Shown here in pieces: positions 34,301 through 42,697 of a DNA stretch of 64,000 nucleotides. The stretch is from the NCBI GenBank assembly GCA_948562205.1, contig CAOYAN010000009.1, forward strand, positions 1 through 64,000, given 5' to 3'. The position numbers and the translations under genes are program-made. Numbering within the stretch: the first letter of the stretch is position 1; each line of letters starts with the position of its first letter. The notes beneath the pieces are model-generated. The model ran no database searches and had not been told where the DNA came from. It was given only the letters and a program-made list of their open reading frames with translations. Origin of the DNA: an uncultured Clostridia bacterium. GTDB taxonomy: Bacteria; Bacillota; Clostridia; TANB77; CAG-465.

Positions 34301-35003
34301 GGAATGCATGCAAGTGCTAGATGATATATTTATGGAAATATTTAGTAAGAAGTGTACTTTAAATTTAGATCAAGTATTATCTGAATTTGCTTTTGATGTA
34401 AGGCTTCCAAATAAAGTAATAGATGCAGTGGACTCAAAGGATACATGGGCATCATCTATTAATTCAAATAAATATATAAGTCAAACTAATATGGAAAAAT
34501 ATGATGAGTATAAAGGTTGGATGAGAGAAAAAGAAGAAATATCTTCACTAGACGATATTTTAAATCTTTGGAATGTAATAAATTATACTACTACAGAAAG
34601 AGTTTATGATAGTGATAATGTATCTAAAAGTGACACTATTTATGGCTGTGAGAATGTGTATAGGAGTCAAGACTGTAGAAGATGTAAAAATGTAGTATTT
34701 TCTGATGGTTGTGCAAATTCTGAATATATTCTTGCGTGTCAAAGAAGTGCCAATTTAAATTATTGTATTAAAGTAGATGATTCTTCTGATTGTTCTAATT
34801 GCTATAGTGTTGTGTGTGCAGGAAAAATTAGTAATTCTTTTTTTATACAAGATGCAAATTCTCTACATGAATGTATGTTTTGTTCACATATTTCAAATCG
34901 CAGATATTGTATAGCAAATATGCAATTTGAAAAAGATGAGTACATGGAAATAAAAGAACAAGTTATAAAATGGTTAATAGAACAGTTTAAAAATAATGAA
35001 TAG
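34290..35003 (+). CDS. Cys-rich repeat protein partnered with the HerA-like ATPase
   Basis: A 237-aa protein. After an alpha-helical head (1-90) come repeats of about 15-20 residues with a pattern S-x-x-x-x-x-C-x-N: VSKSDTIYGCENVYRSQDCR, RCKNVVFSDGCANSEYI, SDCSNCYSVVCAGKISNSFF. It closes with a block around HISNRRYCIANMQFEKDEY. The repeats suggest a beta-helical or solenoid fold lined with Cys. I recall similar proteins, annotated hypothetical, in Patescibacteria and some Clostridia, usually ending in a YCI-N-QY-x-KEEY block. Tight overlap with the ATPase implies a common function, unknown to me. Confidence 0.7.
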   Translation: MKDKECMQVLDDIFMEIFSKKCTLNLDQVLSEFAFDVRLPNKVIDAVDSKDTWASSINSNKYISQTNMEKYDEYKGWMREKEEISSLDDILNLWNVINYTTTERVYDSDNVSKSDTIYGCENVYRSQDCRRCKNVVFSDGCANSEYILACQRSANLNYCIKVDDSSDCSNCYSVVCAGKISNSFFIQDANSLHECMFCSHISNRRYCIANMQFEKDEYMEIKEQVIKWLIEQFKNNE

Positions 35004-35214
35004 AATATATGGAACTTTAAAAATAGCCCTATAGGTTTTTTATACACTTTTTGTGTGTTATCCTGTAAGGTACATTTTATTTTTTATAATCTCTTATTTT
35101 TTTAGATTCTAAAAAAAATATAAATATATGTATATTAGAAAATAATGCTGAAGTCATTTATGCATTCCAATAAATATTTCACAGTATAAGAAAACAAAAA
35201 TTTTTATTTTATAC

Positions 35215-35243
35215 TTGAAAAAAATTTAGAAAAATGCTAAGAT
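35215..35243 (+). promoter_or_regulatory. Promoter ahead of the leader and surface-protein gene
   Basis: TTGAAA (35215-35220), 17-bp spacer, TAAGAT (35238-35243) with TG one base before (extended -10). The 210 bp before it (35004-35214) hold weak hairpins but no gene. Confidence 0.65.
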
Positions 35244-35275
35244 AAATATGTAATCAAGTAAAAAAAGAAAGGAAA

Positions 35276-35347
35276 ATGATTATGGTAACTAAAATGAGCA
35301 CAAGTATGAATGAACTACACACACACACACACACAACTAAGTTTTAA
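35276..35347 (+). CDS. Leader micro-ORF containing a CA microsatellite
   Basis: A 23-codon ORF starting at ATG 35276 behind AAAGAAAGG. It encodes MIMVTKMSTSMNELHTHTHT followed by TKF. The His-Thr run is encoded by nine CA/AC units. With one more unit the frame would pass the stop and run to the TGA at 35403-35405. It lies between the promoter at 35215 and the giant surface protein gene, with a terminator-like hairpin behind it, and may be a regulatory leader rather than a functional peptide. Confidence 0.4.
   Translation: MIMVTKMSTSMNELHTHTHTTKF
35317..35335 (+). repeat. Dinucleotide (AC)9 microsatellite
   Basis: Nine uninterrupted AC units, the only such dinucleotide tract noticed in the window. 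Short tracts of this kind are prone to slipped-strand mutation in bacteria. Confidence 0.9.
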
Positions 35348-35400
35348 AAACACAAGAAAATATGAAATAACAAGGGGAGATTCTGCCTTAAAATATATAG

Positions 35401-35432
35401 ACTGATACTAGATAATGGTACCAGTTATTTTT
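35401..35432 (+). terminator. Terminator-like hairpin in the leader
   Basis: ACTGATAC (35401-35408) and GTACCAGT (35418-35425) pair with one mismatch and are followed by TATTTTTG. It is a weak intrinsic terminator or attenuator, about 120 bp before the surface-protein start. Confidence 0.45.
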
Positions 35433-35553
35433 GCGTGTAAAAACAAGTACAATAGGTCATGTTAACAAGTATAATAAGTCATTCAATATTTTTAAAAAAT
35501 AGTATATTATATAAAAATAGGAGAAAAATAAAGAATAGGAGGCAAATAGATAT

Positions 35554-38500
35554 ATGGAAGAAATGAATAAAAATAATAGCAAAATAGATAAGAAAAAAAA
35601 GAGAAAAAAGAACAAAATAAAGAGGCAAATATCAATATTTACAATGATGCTTTGGGTGTTTTTAATAAGTGTAATGATAACGATAACAGTAAATAGTACA
35701 AAAAAGACAAATGCATTAGAGGTAGAAGATGAAAATTGGAATATACAGCTAGTAATGTATGATAGAAGTAGTGATACACCAAATCAAGCAATAACAGAAT
35801 TTACATGGAATGCAGAAAGGAGTTTAAGAAATCAGCAACTATGCATGCAAATAAACTATGCATGCACAACAAATAAGGGATATCAATCAGGAGAAATAGA
35901 AATAACAATACCAGGTTTTGGAAATAGTGGAAGTGAGTCACATAGAAGTTATTATCCTAATGTAACTATAGCTGCAGATAAAGTAAGTGATAATAATAAA
36001 AAGTATGATTGGAGTTATAGCTATGATAACGAAAATAACTTATATACATTTATAAATAATGGAATAATAGAAGAAAATGAGCATTTTGAGGGAACAATAC
36101 AAATCGTATATGACTTGGAACCTATATTTAAAATAAAAACAGATTTAGAGTTTAGTGCAAAGATAAAAGAGAATAAAGAAAATCTAGATGAAATAATAGC
36201 AAAAGAATCAAATATATGTAATTTTCATTATACATCAATAAAAACTACATATATCTTAACAAAAAAAGCAGCAGCTGCTCCAAAGATAGATTATACCAAA
36301 ATAGAAGAAATATTAGATGATTATTATTGGGTAAAATATAATTTTGAGTTTATAAGTAGTATTTTAGGAATAATACAAGCATATGGAGATGATAATAAAA
36401 CATTTGGAGAGAATAATAAATCAAATTGTATAAAGGATACATTACCAGAGGGATGTGTTCTTTATGATAATGAATTAAATAGGATTTATCCTAAAGAAGA
36501 TAATACCTATTATTATTTAAAATGTAGAACAGATTACTATGTTGGGTATCCTAAAGATAAATATAATGAAAATGATAATATAACTAATACTGCAGAGTTA
36601 TGGGGAAGATATGAAGATGAAGAAGAAAAACAAAAGCTTGCTGAAGCAAATATAAGTATAGATTTAAAAGATCACGATTTTGAATATAAAGGATCATTAT
36701 ATAGTATGTCAAAATATAATAGTGGTAGTGCTGTTGATAAGTATATAAGTAAAATAAAAAGTAATAATGGAGAAACAATGTCATGGTATTTAGATCCAAG
36801 AGTTTTCTATACAGATAATAAAATGGATGTAGAGATAGGAGATGATTTGTTATATATAACAAGAGAGAATGGCGAAGTAACAAAATTAAATGATGATGAA
36901 TATAATTTTACACAAATAGATATGCCAATATTTTATACATATAATAAGTATACTGGAACTAAAGGAGATAAATTGGTAGGATATAAATATGAAATAGAAG
37001 TAAGATATAAAAATACCAGTGAATATGTAATATATAGAAAAGGAACAATAGGAAGAGAAACTATAAAATTTGATAGTAAAGATATAGTAGGATTAAAAAT
37101 AACAATAAAAGATTTAGATAAAACATTATATACTACTAATGATTATAAGGATTGTATATCAGTACAAACTAATATACATACACAAGATAGTAATATTGGT
37201 AAATTGTACAATTTTGCCTATTATAATGTGTATAAAAGAGATGAAGATGGGAATAAAACACTTGTAAATGGTGTGACAGGTGAAAATTATAGTGCATTTT
37301 CCAAACAATTAAAAGTAGATGAAAATGATATTGGGGTATATGGAATGTATTTGCCTAGGAGAAGTGCTGAATATAGAATAGTAAATGGATATCCATTTAG
37401 ATTGTCTACAGAAAAGGAAAAGTTAGAAAGTAGCAATAATGTTCAAGAAAGAAAATATGAAATAAATTATACATTAAGTAGTTTGTTAACAGAATTAAAA
37501 TATTATAATATTGATAAAGATGTAATAATAAAACAATATGATATATTACCAAGTGGAATGAATCTTGTAAGTAGCGAAAATGATATAATAGAGAGTATAA
37601 CATCAAATTTACCATATGAAAAATTAAAATTAAAAAATGGCACATTATTCAATACAAAAGAAGAATTTGAAAGTTATATAAAAGGAAATACAATAGTGGA
37701 TATAGATTATAATTATAGAGAAAGTGGAAGAACTAAAATAAGTATAATATATAATTTAAATGAAATAGATTGGAGCTATTATTTAGAAAATAGTTTTACT
37801 CTTAATGGTTTTTATGGGATGTTATTAGTTTTAAAAACAGAAATACCATATGATAGTATATTAGAATATGGAACAAGATATGAGAATTATACATATGCTA
37901 TGTGGAATAATCAAGAATATAGTTATTATTATCGTAATTATAGTGTAGATGATGGTAGATATGATCCACTAGCAAGTGATATAGATGAAGATGGAGATAC
38001 AACAGAAAAGGTTTCATATGCATTAGATACTTTAAACATAACGCATGCCGTATCATCACAACAAGCAGTAATAAAACAAGTAAGAACTGATCTTACAAAA
38101 GGAAAATTTATTGAAGGAACAGTAGAAGCAACTGCTAGAAGTGAGTATACATATAAACTAAGGGTTACAACGGGTGCAAATAGTCTAAAAGATCTTATTA
38201 TTTATGATACACTAGAAACAATTTATGATGAAAGTGGTAATAATATAAGTAATGGATGGAATGGTAAATTTTTAGGAGTAGATACATCATATGCTATGTC
38301 TAAAGGATATGCACCTAAAGTATATTATTCAGTGGAAAAGAACCCTGGAAAACTAACAGAAGTACCAGAAAAATGGATAGAGCTAACAGATGAAGTAGAT
38401 AAGACAACAGTAAAATCAATATGTGTAGATTTAAGATATATGTCAGATGGAACAGAGATGGAACTTTCTGGAAACAATGTAGTATTTGTATTAATAAATA

Positions 38501-41031
38501 TGCAAGCACCAGAAGATGATACACTACTTACATCAGCAAATAATATGTTTAGTACAAATTGGAGAGCAATAGATCCACTAGGAACAGTTATAGATAATAT
38601 AGAGGGAATATATTCAAATGAGGTAAATGTAGAAATACACAAAGAAGATATAAGAACTAATATAAGTGGAGCAAAGACATGGGAGGATGAGAATAACAAA
38701 TATAATTTAAGACCAGAAAATATAACAGTAAAATTATTACAAGATGGTAGAGAATATGAAACAAAAGAGGTTACAGAGACTGATAATTGGCAATATACAT
38801 TTGAAAATGTACCAGTATATGCAAGCAATACAAGAGAATATGAATATGAAATAATAGAAGATGAGGTAACAAATTATAAAACAACATATGATGGATATAA
38901 TATAACAAATAGTATAAAACTAAAAGATATAGAAGTAGAAAAGATATGGGAAGATAATAACAATGAAGCAGGAAAGAGACCAAGTAGTATAATTTTGCAA
39001 ATATTTGACACAGATAAACTAATAAAAGAAGCAGAAGTAAATGAAGAAAGTGAATGGAAACATAAATTTACCAATTTACCAAAATATAGAGATGATGGAA
39101 GTGAAATAAAATATAGAGTAGATGAAAAAAGTTTTGCAACAGATAAATTTTATACAAAAGAAATAGTAGAAAATGTAATAACAAATAGATTTACAGTACC
39201 AGAGGATACAATAGAGTTTTATGCACTTAAAATATGGGATGACAATAATGATGAGGCAGGAAAAAGGCCAGGAGCATTAGACCTAAAAATAATTAACTCT
39301 AAAGGAAAAGTAGTTATTTCTAGTGGTTTAATGTTTCCTACATGGACAGAAAAATATAAATTACCAAAATATGATGAATTTGGTAATGAAGAATGGTATT
39401 ATGTGGAAGAAAAACTTTATACTGATCTTTATTATCAGTCAAATGTAAGTGGGGGAACAATAACAAATAGTTTCAGTGTACCAAGTGATAAAACGTTAAG
39501 AATAAAGGTAAAAAAAGTATGGGATGATAATGAAAATGTAGCGGGAAAAAGGCCAGAAAGTATAAAATTGCAAATAAAAGATGGAGAAAGAGTAGTACAA
39601 GAAGTAGTAGTAAATGAAGAAAAGAATTGGGAGCGTTTGGTTGAAGTACCTGTATATGATAGTTTAGGTAATGAGATAACATATACAGTAGATGAAGAAT
39701 ATACAAATAAATTCTATATAAAGGAAATAGTAGGAAACACTATAACAAATAGATTTGCAGTACCAGAAGATAAAATAAAAGTAGTAGGAACAAAAATATG
39801 GGAAGATAGTGAAGATTTTGCTAAAAAGAGACCAGATAGTGTAACACTACAAGTAATAGCAAATGAAGAAGTAATAACAGAACATGAAGTAAATGAAGCA
39901 AATAATTGGAGCTATGAGTTTGAACTTGCAAAATATGATGAGCTAGGAAATGAAATTAAGTATCATATAGATGAAAGAGATGTTGGTAGTAAATTCTATG
40001 AAAAGGAACTTACAAATGAAACAACAGTAACAAATAAATTTAAAGTACCAGATGAGATGATAAACTTGGAAGTAATGAAAATATGGGATGACAATGAAAA
40101 TGAAGCAGGAAAAAGGCCAGAAAGTATAACATTACAAATAAAAAATAATGGAGTAGTAGTAGCAGAACAAATAGTGGGTGATGAGAATAACTGGAAACAT
40201 ACATTTAATTTACCAAAATATAATGAAACAGGAGATGTAATAGAATATACAGTAGATGAGAAAGAATTCGATAGTGAAGTAAGTAAATACTATGTAAAAA
40301 ATATAGTTGGAAATGTTATAACAAATAAATTTGTAGTACCAGAAGATAGAGTAAAAATCATGGGTACAAAAGTATGGCAAGACACAGGAAATGCAGGTGG
40401 AAAAAGAGATACAAACGTTATTTTACAATTAAAATCAAAAGATAACATTATATCAGAAGCAGAAGTAAGTGATAAGAACAATTGGAGCTATGAATTTGAA
40501 GCACCTAAATATGATGAGTTAGGTAATGAAATAGAGTATTACATAGATGAAAGATATAGTGATAATAAATTCTATAAAAAAATACTTACAGATAAAAATA
40601 CAGTAACAAATGAGTTTGTAGTACCAGAAGAAGTAGTACTTGTAAAAGCAGTAAAAAAATGGGAAGATAAAAATGATGAGTACTCAAAACGTCCAGAAAG
40701 TGTAGTATTACAAGTATATGATAAAGATAAACTTATTGCAGAAGAAAAAGTATCAGAGAATAACAATTGGTCATATGAATTTAAACTACCAAAATATGAT
40801 GAGTATGGAGATGAGATTAAGTATACAGTAGATGAGAAAGAAACATCTAAATATTATGAAAAAGTAGTTGAAGGAAATGTAGTAATAAATAGATGTGTAT
40901 ATGAACCAGTAGTAGATACAAGTGATATGAATGTATTTTTATATATTTGTACATTTATAGTAGCAATAGTTGGAATAATTGTTGGAATAGTTTTTGTAAG
41001 AAAAAATAATATAAGTAAAAAGAGTAAATAA
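35554..41031 (+). CDS. Giant Cna-B-repeat cell-surface protein
   Basis: An 1825-aa surface protein. A long basic N-terminus precedes a signal/anchor helix (about 29-48). Residues 50-1035 form a large adhesin-like head, and eight Cna-B repeats of about 90 residues occupy roughly 1037-1780. Each has a K-x-W-x-D start, GKRP, a central VDE and a closing ITN, the Lys, Glu and Asn of an intramolecular isopeptide bond. The C-terminus has PVVDTSD, a hydrophobic helix (YICTFIVAIVGIIVGIVFV) and the basic tail RKNNISKKSK, a sorting signal with SD instead of GD after the Thr. SD AGGAGG precedes the ATG. Confidence 0.9.
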   Translation: MEEMNKNNSKIDKKKKRKKNKIKRQISIFTMMLWVFLISVMITITVNSTKKTNALEVEDENWNIQLVMYDRSSDTPNQAITEFTWNAERSLRNQQLCMQINYACTTNKGYQSGEIEITIPGFGNSGSESHRSYYPNVTIAADKVSDNNKKYDWSYSYDNENNLYTFINNGIIEENEHFEGTIQIVYDLEPIFKIKTDLEFSAKIKENKENLDEIIAKESNICNFHYTSIKTTYILTKKAAAAPKIDYTKIEEILDDYYWVKYNFEFISSILGIIQAYGDDNKTFGENNKSNCIKDTLPEGCVLYDNELNRIYPKEDNTYYYLKCRTDYYVGYPKDKYNENDNITNTAELWGRYEDEEEKQKLAEANISIDLKDHDFEYKGSLYSMSKYNSGSAVDKYISKIKSNNGETMSWYLDPRVFYTDNKMDVEIGDDLLYITRENGEVTKLNDDEYNFTQIDMPIFYTYNKYTGTKGDKLVGYKYEIEVRYKNTSEYVIYRKGTIGRETIKFDSKDIVGLKITIKDLDKTLYTTNDYKDCISVQTNIHTQDSNIGKLYNFAYYNVYKRDEDGNKTLVNGVTGENYSAFSKQLKVDENDIGVYGMYLPRRSAEYRIVNGYPFRLSTEKEKLESSNNVQERKYEINYTLSSLLTELKYYNIDKDVIIKQYDILPSGMNLVSSENDIIESITSNLPYEKLKLKNGTLFNTKEEFESYIKGNTIVDIDYNYRESGRTKISIIYNLNEIDWSYYLENSFTLNGFYGMLLVLKTEIPYDSILEYGTRYENYTYAMWNNQEYSYYYRNYSVDDGRYDPLASDIDEDGDTTEKVSYALDTLNITHAVSSQQAVIKQVRTDLTKGKFIEGTVEATARSEYTYKLRVTTGANSLKDLIIYDTLETIYDESGNNISNGWNGKFLGVDTSYAMSKGYAPKVYYSVEKNPGKLTEVPEKWIELTDEVDKTTVKSICVDLRYMSDGTEMELSGNNVVFVLINMQAPEDDTLLTSANNMFSTNWRAIDPLGTVIDNIEGIYSNEVNVEIHKEDIRTNISGAKTWEDENNKYNLRPENITVKLLQDGREYETKEVTETDNWQYTFENVPVYASNTREYEYEIIEDEVTNYKTTYDGYNITNSIKLKDIEVEKIWEDNNNEAGKRPSSIILQIFDTDKLIKEAEVNEESEWKHKFTNLPKYRDDGSEIKYRVDEKSFATDKFYTKEIVENVITNRFTVPEDTIEFYALKIWDDNNDEAGKRPGALDLKIINSKGKVVISSGLMFPTWTEKYKLPKYDEFGNEEWYYVEEKLYTDLYYQSNVSGGTITNSFSVPSDKTLRIKVKKVWDDNENVAGKRPESIKLQIKDGERVVQEVVVNEEKNWERLVEVPVYDSLGNEITYTVDEEYTNKFYIKEIVGNTITNRFAVPEDKIKVVGTKIWEDSEDFAKKRPDSVTLQVIANEEVITEHEVNEANNWSYEFELAKYDELGNEIKYHIDERDVGSKFYEKELTNETTVTNKFKVPDEMINLEVMKIWDDNENEAGKRPESITLQIKNNGVVVAEQIVGDENNWKHTFNLPKYNETGDVIEYTVDEKEFDSEVSKYYVKNIVGNVITNKFVVPEDRVKIMGTKVWQDTGNAGGKRDTNVILQLKSKDNIISEAEVSDKNNWSYEFEAPKYDELGNEIEYYIDERYSDNKFYKKILTDKNTVTNEFVVPEEVVLVKAVKKWEDKNDEYSKRPESVVLQVYDKDKLIAEEKVSENNNWSYEFKLPKYDEYGDEIKYTVDEKETSKYYEKVVEGNVVINRCVYEPVVDTSDMNVFLYICTFIVAIVGIIVGIVFVRKNNISKKSK

Positions 41032-41044
41032 CTTTAATAAAATT

Positions 41045-41083
41045 AATGAGTATATGTAGAGTTTCTAGGTATGCTCATTTTAC
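41045..41083 (+). terminator. Terminator after the Cna-B gene
   Basis: AATGAGTATA pairs with TATGCTCATT, extended by TAGA/CTA inner pairing, followed by a T-rich stretch. Confidence 0.7.
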
Positions 41084-41115
41084 TTTTATTTTATATATTA
41101 AAATTTACTAACTAC

Positions 41116-41144
41116 TTGAAAAATATATAAAAAAAATATACAAT
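41116..41144 (+). promoter_or_regulatory. Promoter of the pilin-like gene
   Basis: TTGAAA (41116-41121), 17-bp spacer, TACAAT (41139-41144), close to the ATG at 41161. Confidence 0.65.
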
Positions 41145-41160
41145 ATATTCAGGTGATATA

Positions 41161-42681
41161 ATGAAAAAATTAGCTTTAAATTGTGGTATTACCCTAACAG
41201 TGCTTATGATTACAATAGTTATAATGGTAATACTTTCATCTACAATAATTATAAATGTTGGAAGTGCTATAACAGATACAAGAAAAACTACTTTTGCAAG
41301 TGATTTGAAAGTAGTAGAAGATGCAGTATCTGTTTATTATATACAAAATGGTAAATTTCCATCAGATGAGGGAGTAATGTCAGAAAAAGAGATACTTACC
41401 TTATCTGGTAGTAGTAATATAAATTATTTAAGAGAAGAATTTGTATTAAATGGCGATGATAATGAAAATTTAGATATGGGATCTTTTTATAAAATAGATT
41501 TATCTAAATTAGATATTGAAAATTCAAGTAAGGGATTGGGAGAAGGAAATGATGTATATGTTGCATCTTCTAATTCACTTAAAGTATACTATCTTGCTGG
41601 AATAAGTGCAGATAATACAAAATATTTTTCTCTTGTAAGACTTACAAATCTAAATCGTATAGAAGATAGTGTGAGTCCTAATAATGATGAAAATGTAGAA
41701 GTTAAAACTGTATCAGGTGTTACTGTAAAAAAACAAATTAGAACATGGACAAATGATGCTAAAATTTTAATACAATCAAATATTGCAAGTGATGAGAGTA
41801 TGTATCTATCTATTGCAGGAGGAGATAAAAAAAGAATTGAGACTGCCCTTGGGTATAATACACTATCTTTTGGAAGTTTAGAAGATATAAAAAACAGAAA
41901 AGCAAATTTAAAGGCAGATATTTTATCAAGTGATATAGAGTATTTTAATGGTCTTCCTCAAAGTGATAAGTATATATCAATTATAAAAGAAAAAAGTGGT
42001 GAAACAGTATCAAATGTAAAAATAGATTTATCAAATTATGAAAATAATCCACCTATAATTTCTAATATTTTAAGTAGAGAGATAGATGATGTAAATATTA
42101 TTGAATTTAATGTAGAAGACAGTATTAGTGGAATTAATAATGTATATTATGAGTATTTAGAATGCTATAATGATAAAATGGAGAAGAAAAGTTACTTTAT
42201 AGATGTATATGACTATGATTTCTCATATATGAGAACAAGGGCTAAAAAAACTAATATATCAGATAATGGAGTATATCAAATAAAAGTTCCTAAAAATGTT
42301 ACTAAAATACAAATAACAGCAGTAGATAACGCAGGAAATTTTGTTAGTGTAAAAAGTGATGTTACAAATGATATATATGCTACAGTTTTAGGTAAAAATA
42401 TTTCAAATAAAAATGTTAGTTTAAAACTTGCTATATTATCAAATAAAGAAGTAGAGAGCGTTAAGACATATATTAGTACAAACGGTGTTGACTTTGAAGA
42501 TGAAAAAAATATAGAACTTTTAAATGAGGATGATAAAATTATTGGAAATGTATTATATAGTAATGTTTTAGTAATTAAAGAAGATATATATGTAAAAATA
42601 GTAGTAAAAAGTAGTGATATGTCAGAATATATAAGGATTGTTAATTTAAAAGATATAGAAAGTATTGAAGATATAAGTTAA
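41161..42681 (+). CDS. Type IV pilin-like (prepilin N-terminus) protein
   Basis: A 506-aa protein. The N-terminus KKLALNCGITLTVLMITIVI has the layout of a prepilin: a short basic leader, Gly, then a long hydrophobic helix, followed by DTRKTTFASDLKVVEDAVSVYYIQNGKFP, the alpha-1 extension seen in pseudopilins. The usual Glu5 is replaced (GITLTVL), a variant common in Clostridia. The remaining 430 residues are an extracellular region with an Ig-like NNPPIISNILSREIDDVNI segment. SD GGTGA lies before the ATG. No pilus assembly genes are nearby. addA starts 16 nt later, probably in one transcript. Confidence 0.7.
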   Translation: MKKLALNCGITLTVLMITIVIMVILSSTIIINVGSAITDTRKTTFASDLKVVEDAVSVYYIQNGKFPSDEGVMSEKEILTLSGSSNINYLREEFVLNGDDNENLDMGSFYKIDLSKLDIENSSKGLGEGNDVYVASSNSLKVYYLAGISADNTKYFSLVRLTNLNRIEDSVSPNNDENVEVKTVSGVTVKKQIRTWTNDAKILIQSNIASDESMYLSIAGGDKKRIETALGYNTLSFGSLEDIKNRKANLKADILSSDIEYFNGLPQSDKYISIIKEKSGETVSNVKIDLSNYENNPPIISNILSREIDDVNIIEFNVEDSISGINNVYYEYLECYNDKMEKKSYFIDVYDYDFSYMRTRAKKTNISDNGVYQIKVPKNVTKIQITAVDNAGNFVSVKSDVTNDIYATVLGKNISNKNVSLKLAILSNKEVESVKTYISTNGVDFEDEKNIELLNEDDKIIGNVLYSNVLVIKEDIYVKIVVKSSDMSEYIRIVNLKDIESIEDIS

Positions 42682-42697
42682 AAAAGGAGATTTTAAA

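Noticed and set aside
37406..37645. Leu/Tyr/His-rich antisense ORFs across the Cna-B gene and other large genes
   Set aside because: They are mirror frames of AT-rich codons: no SD, no promoter, no domain, and they lie wholly within strongly supported genes.
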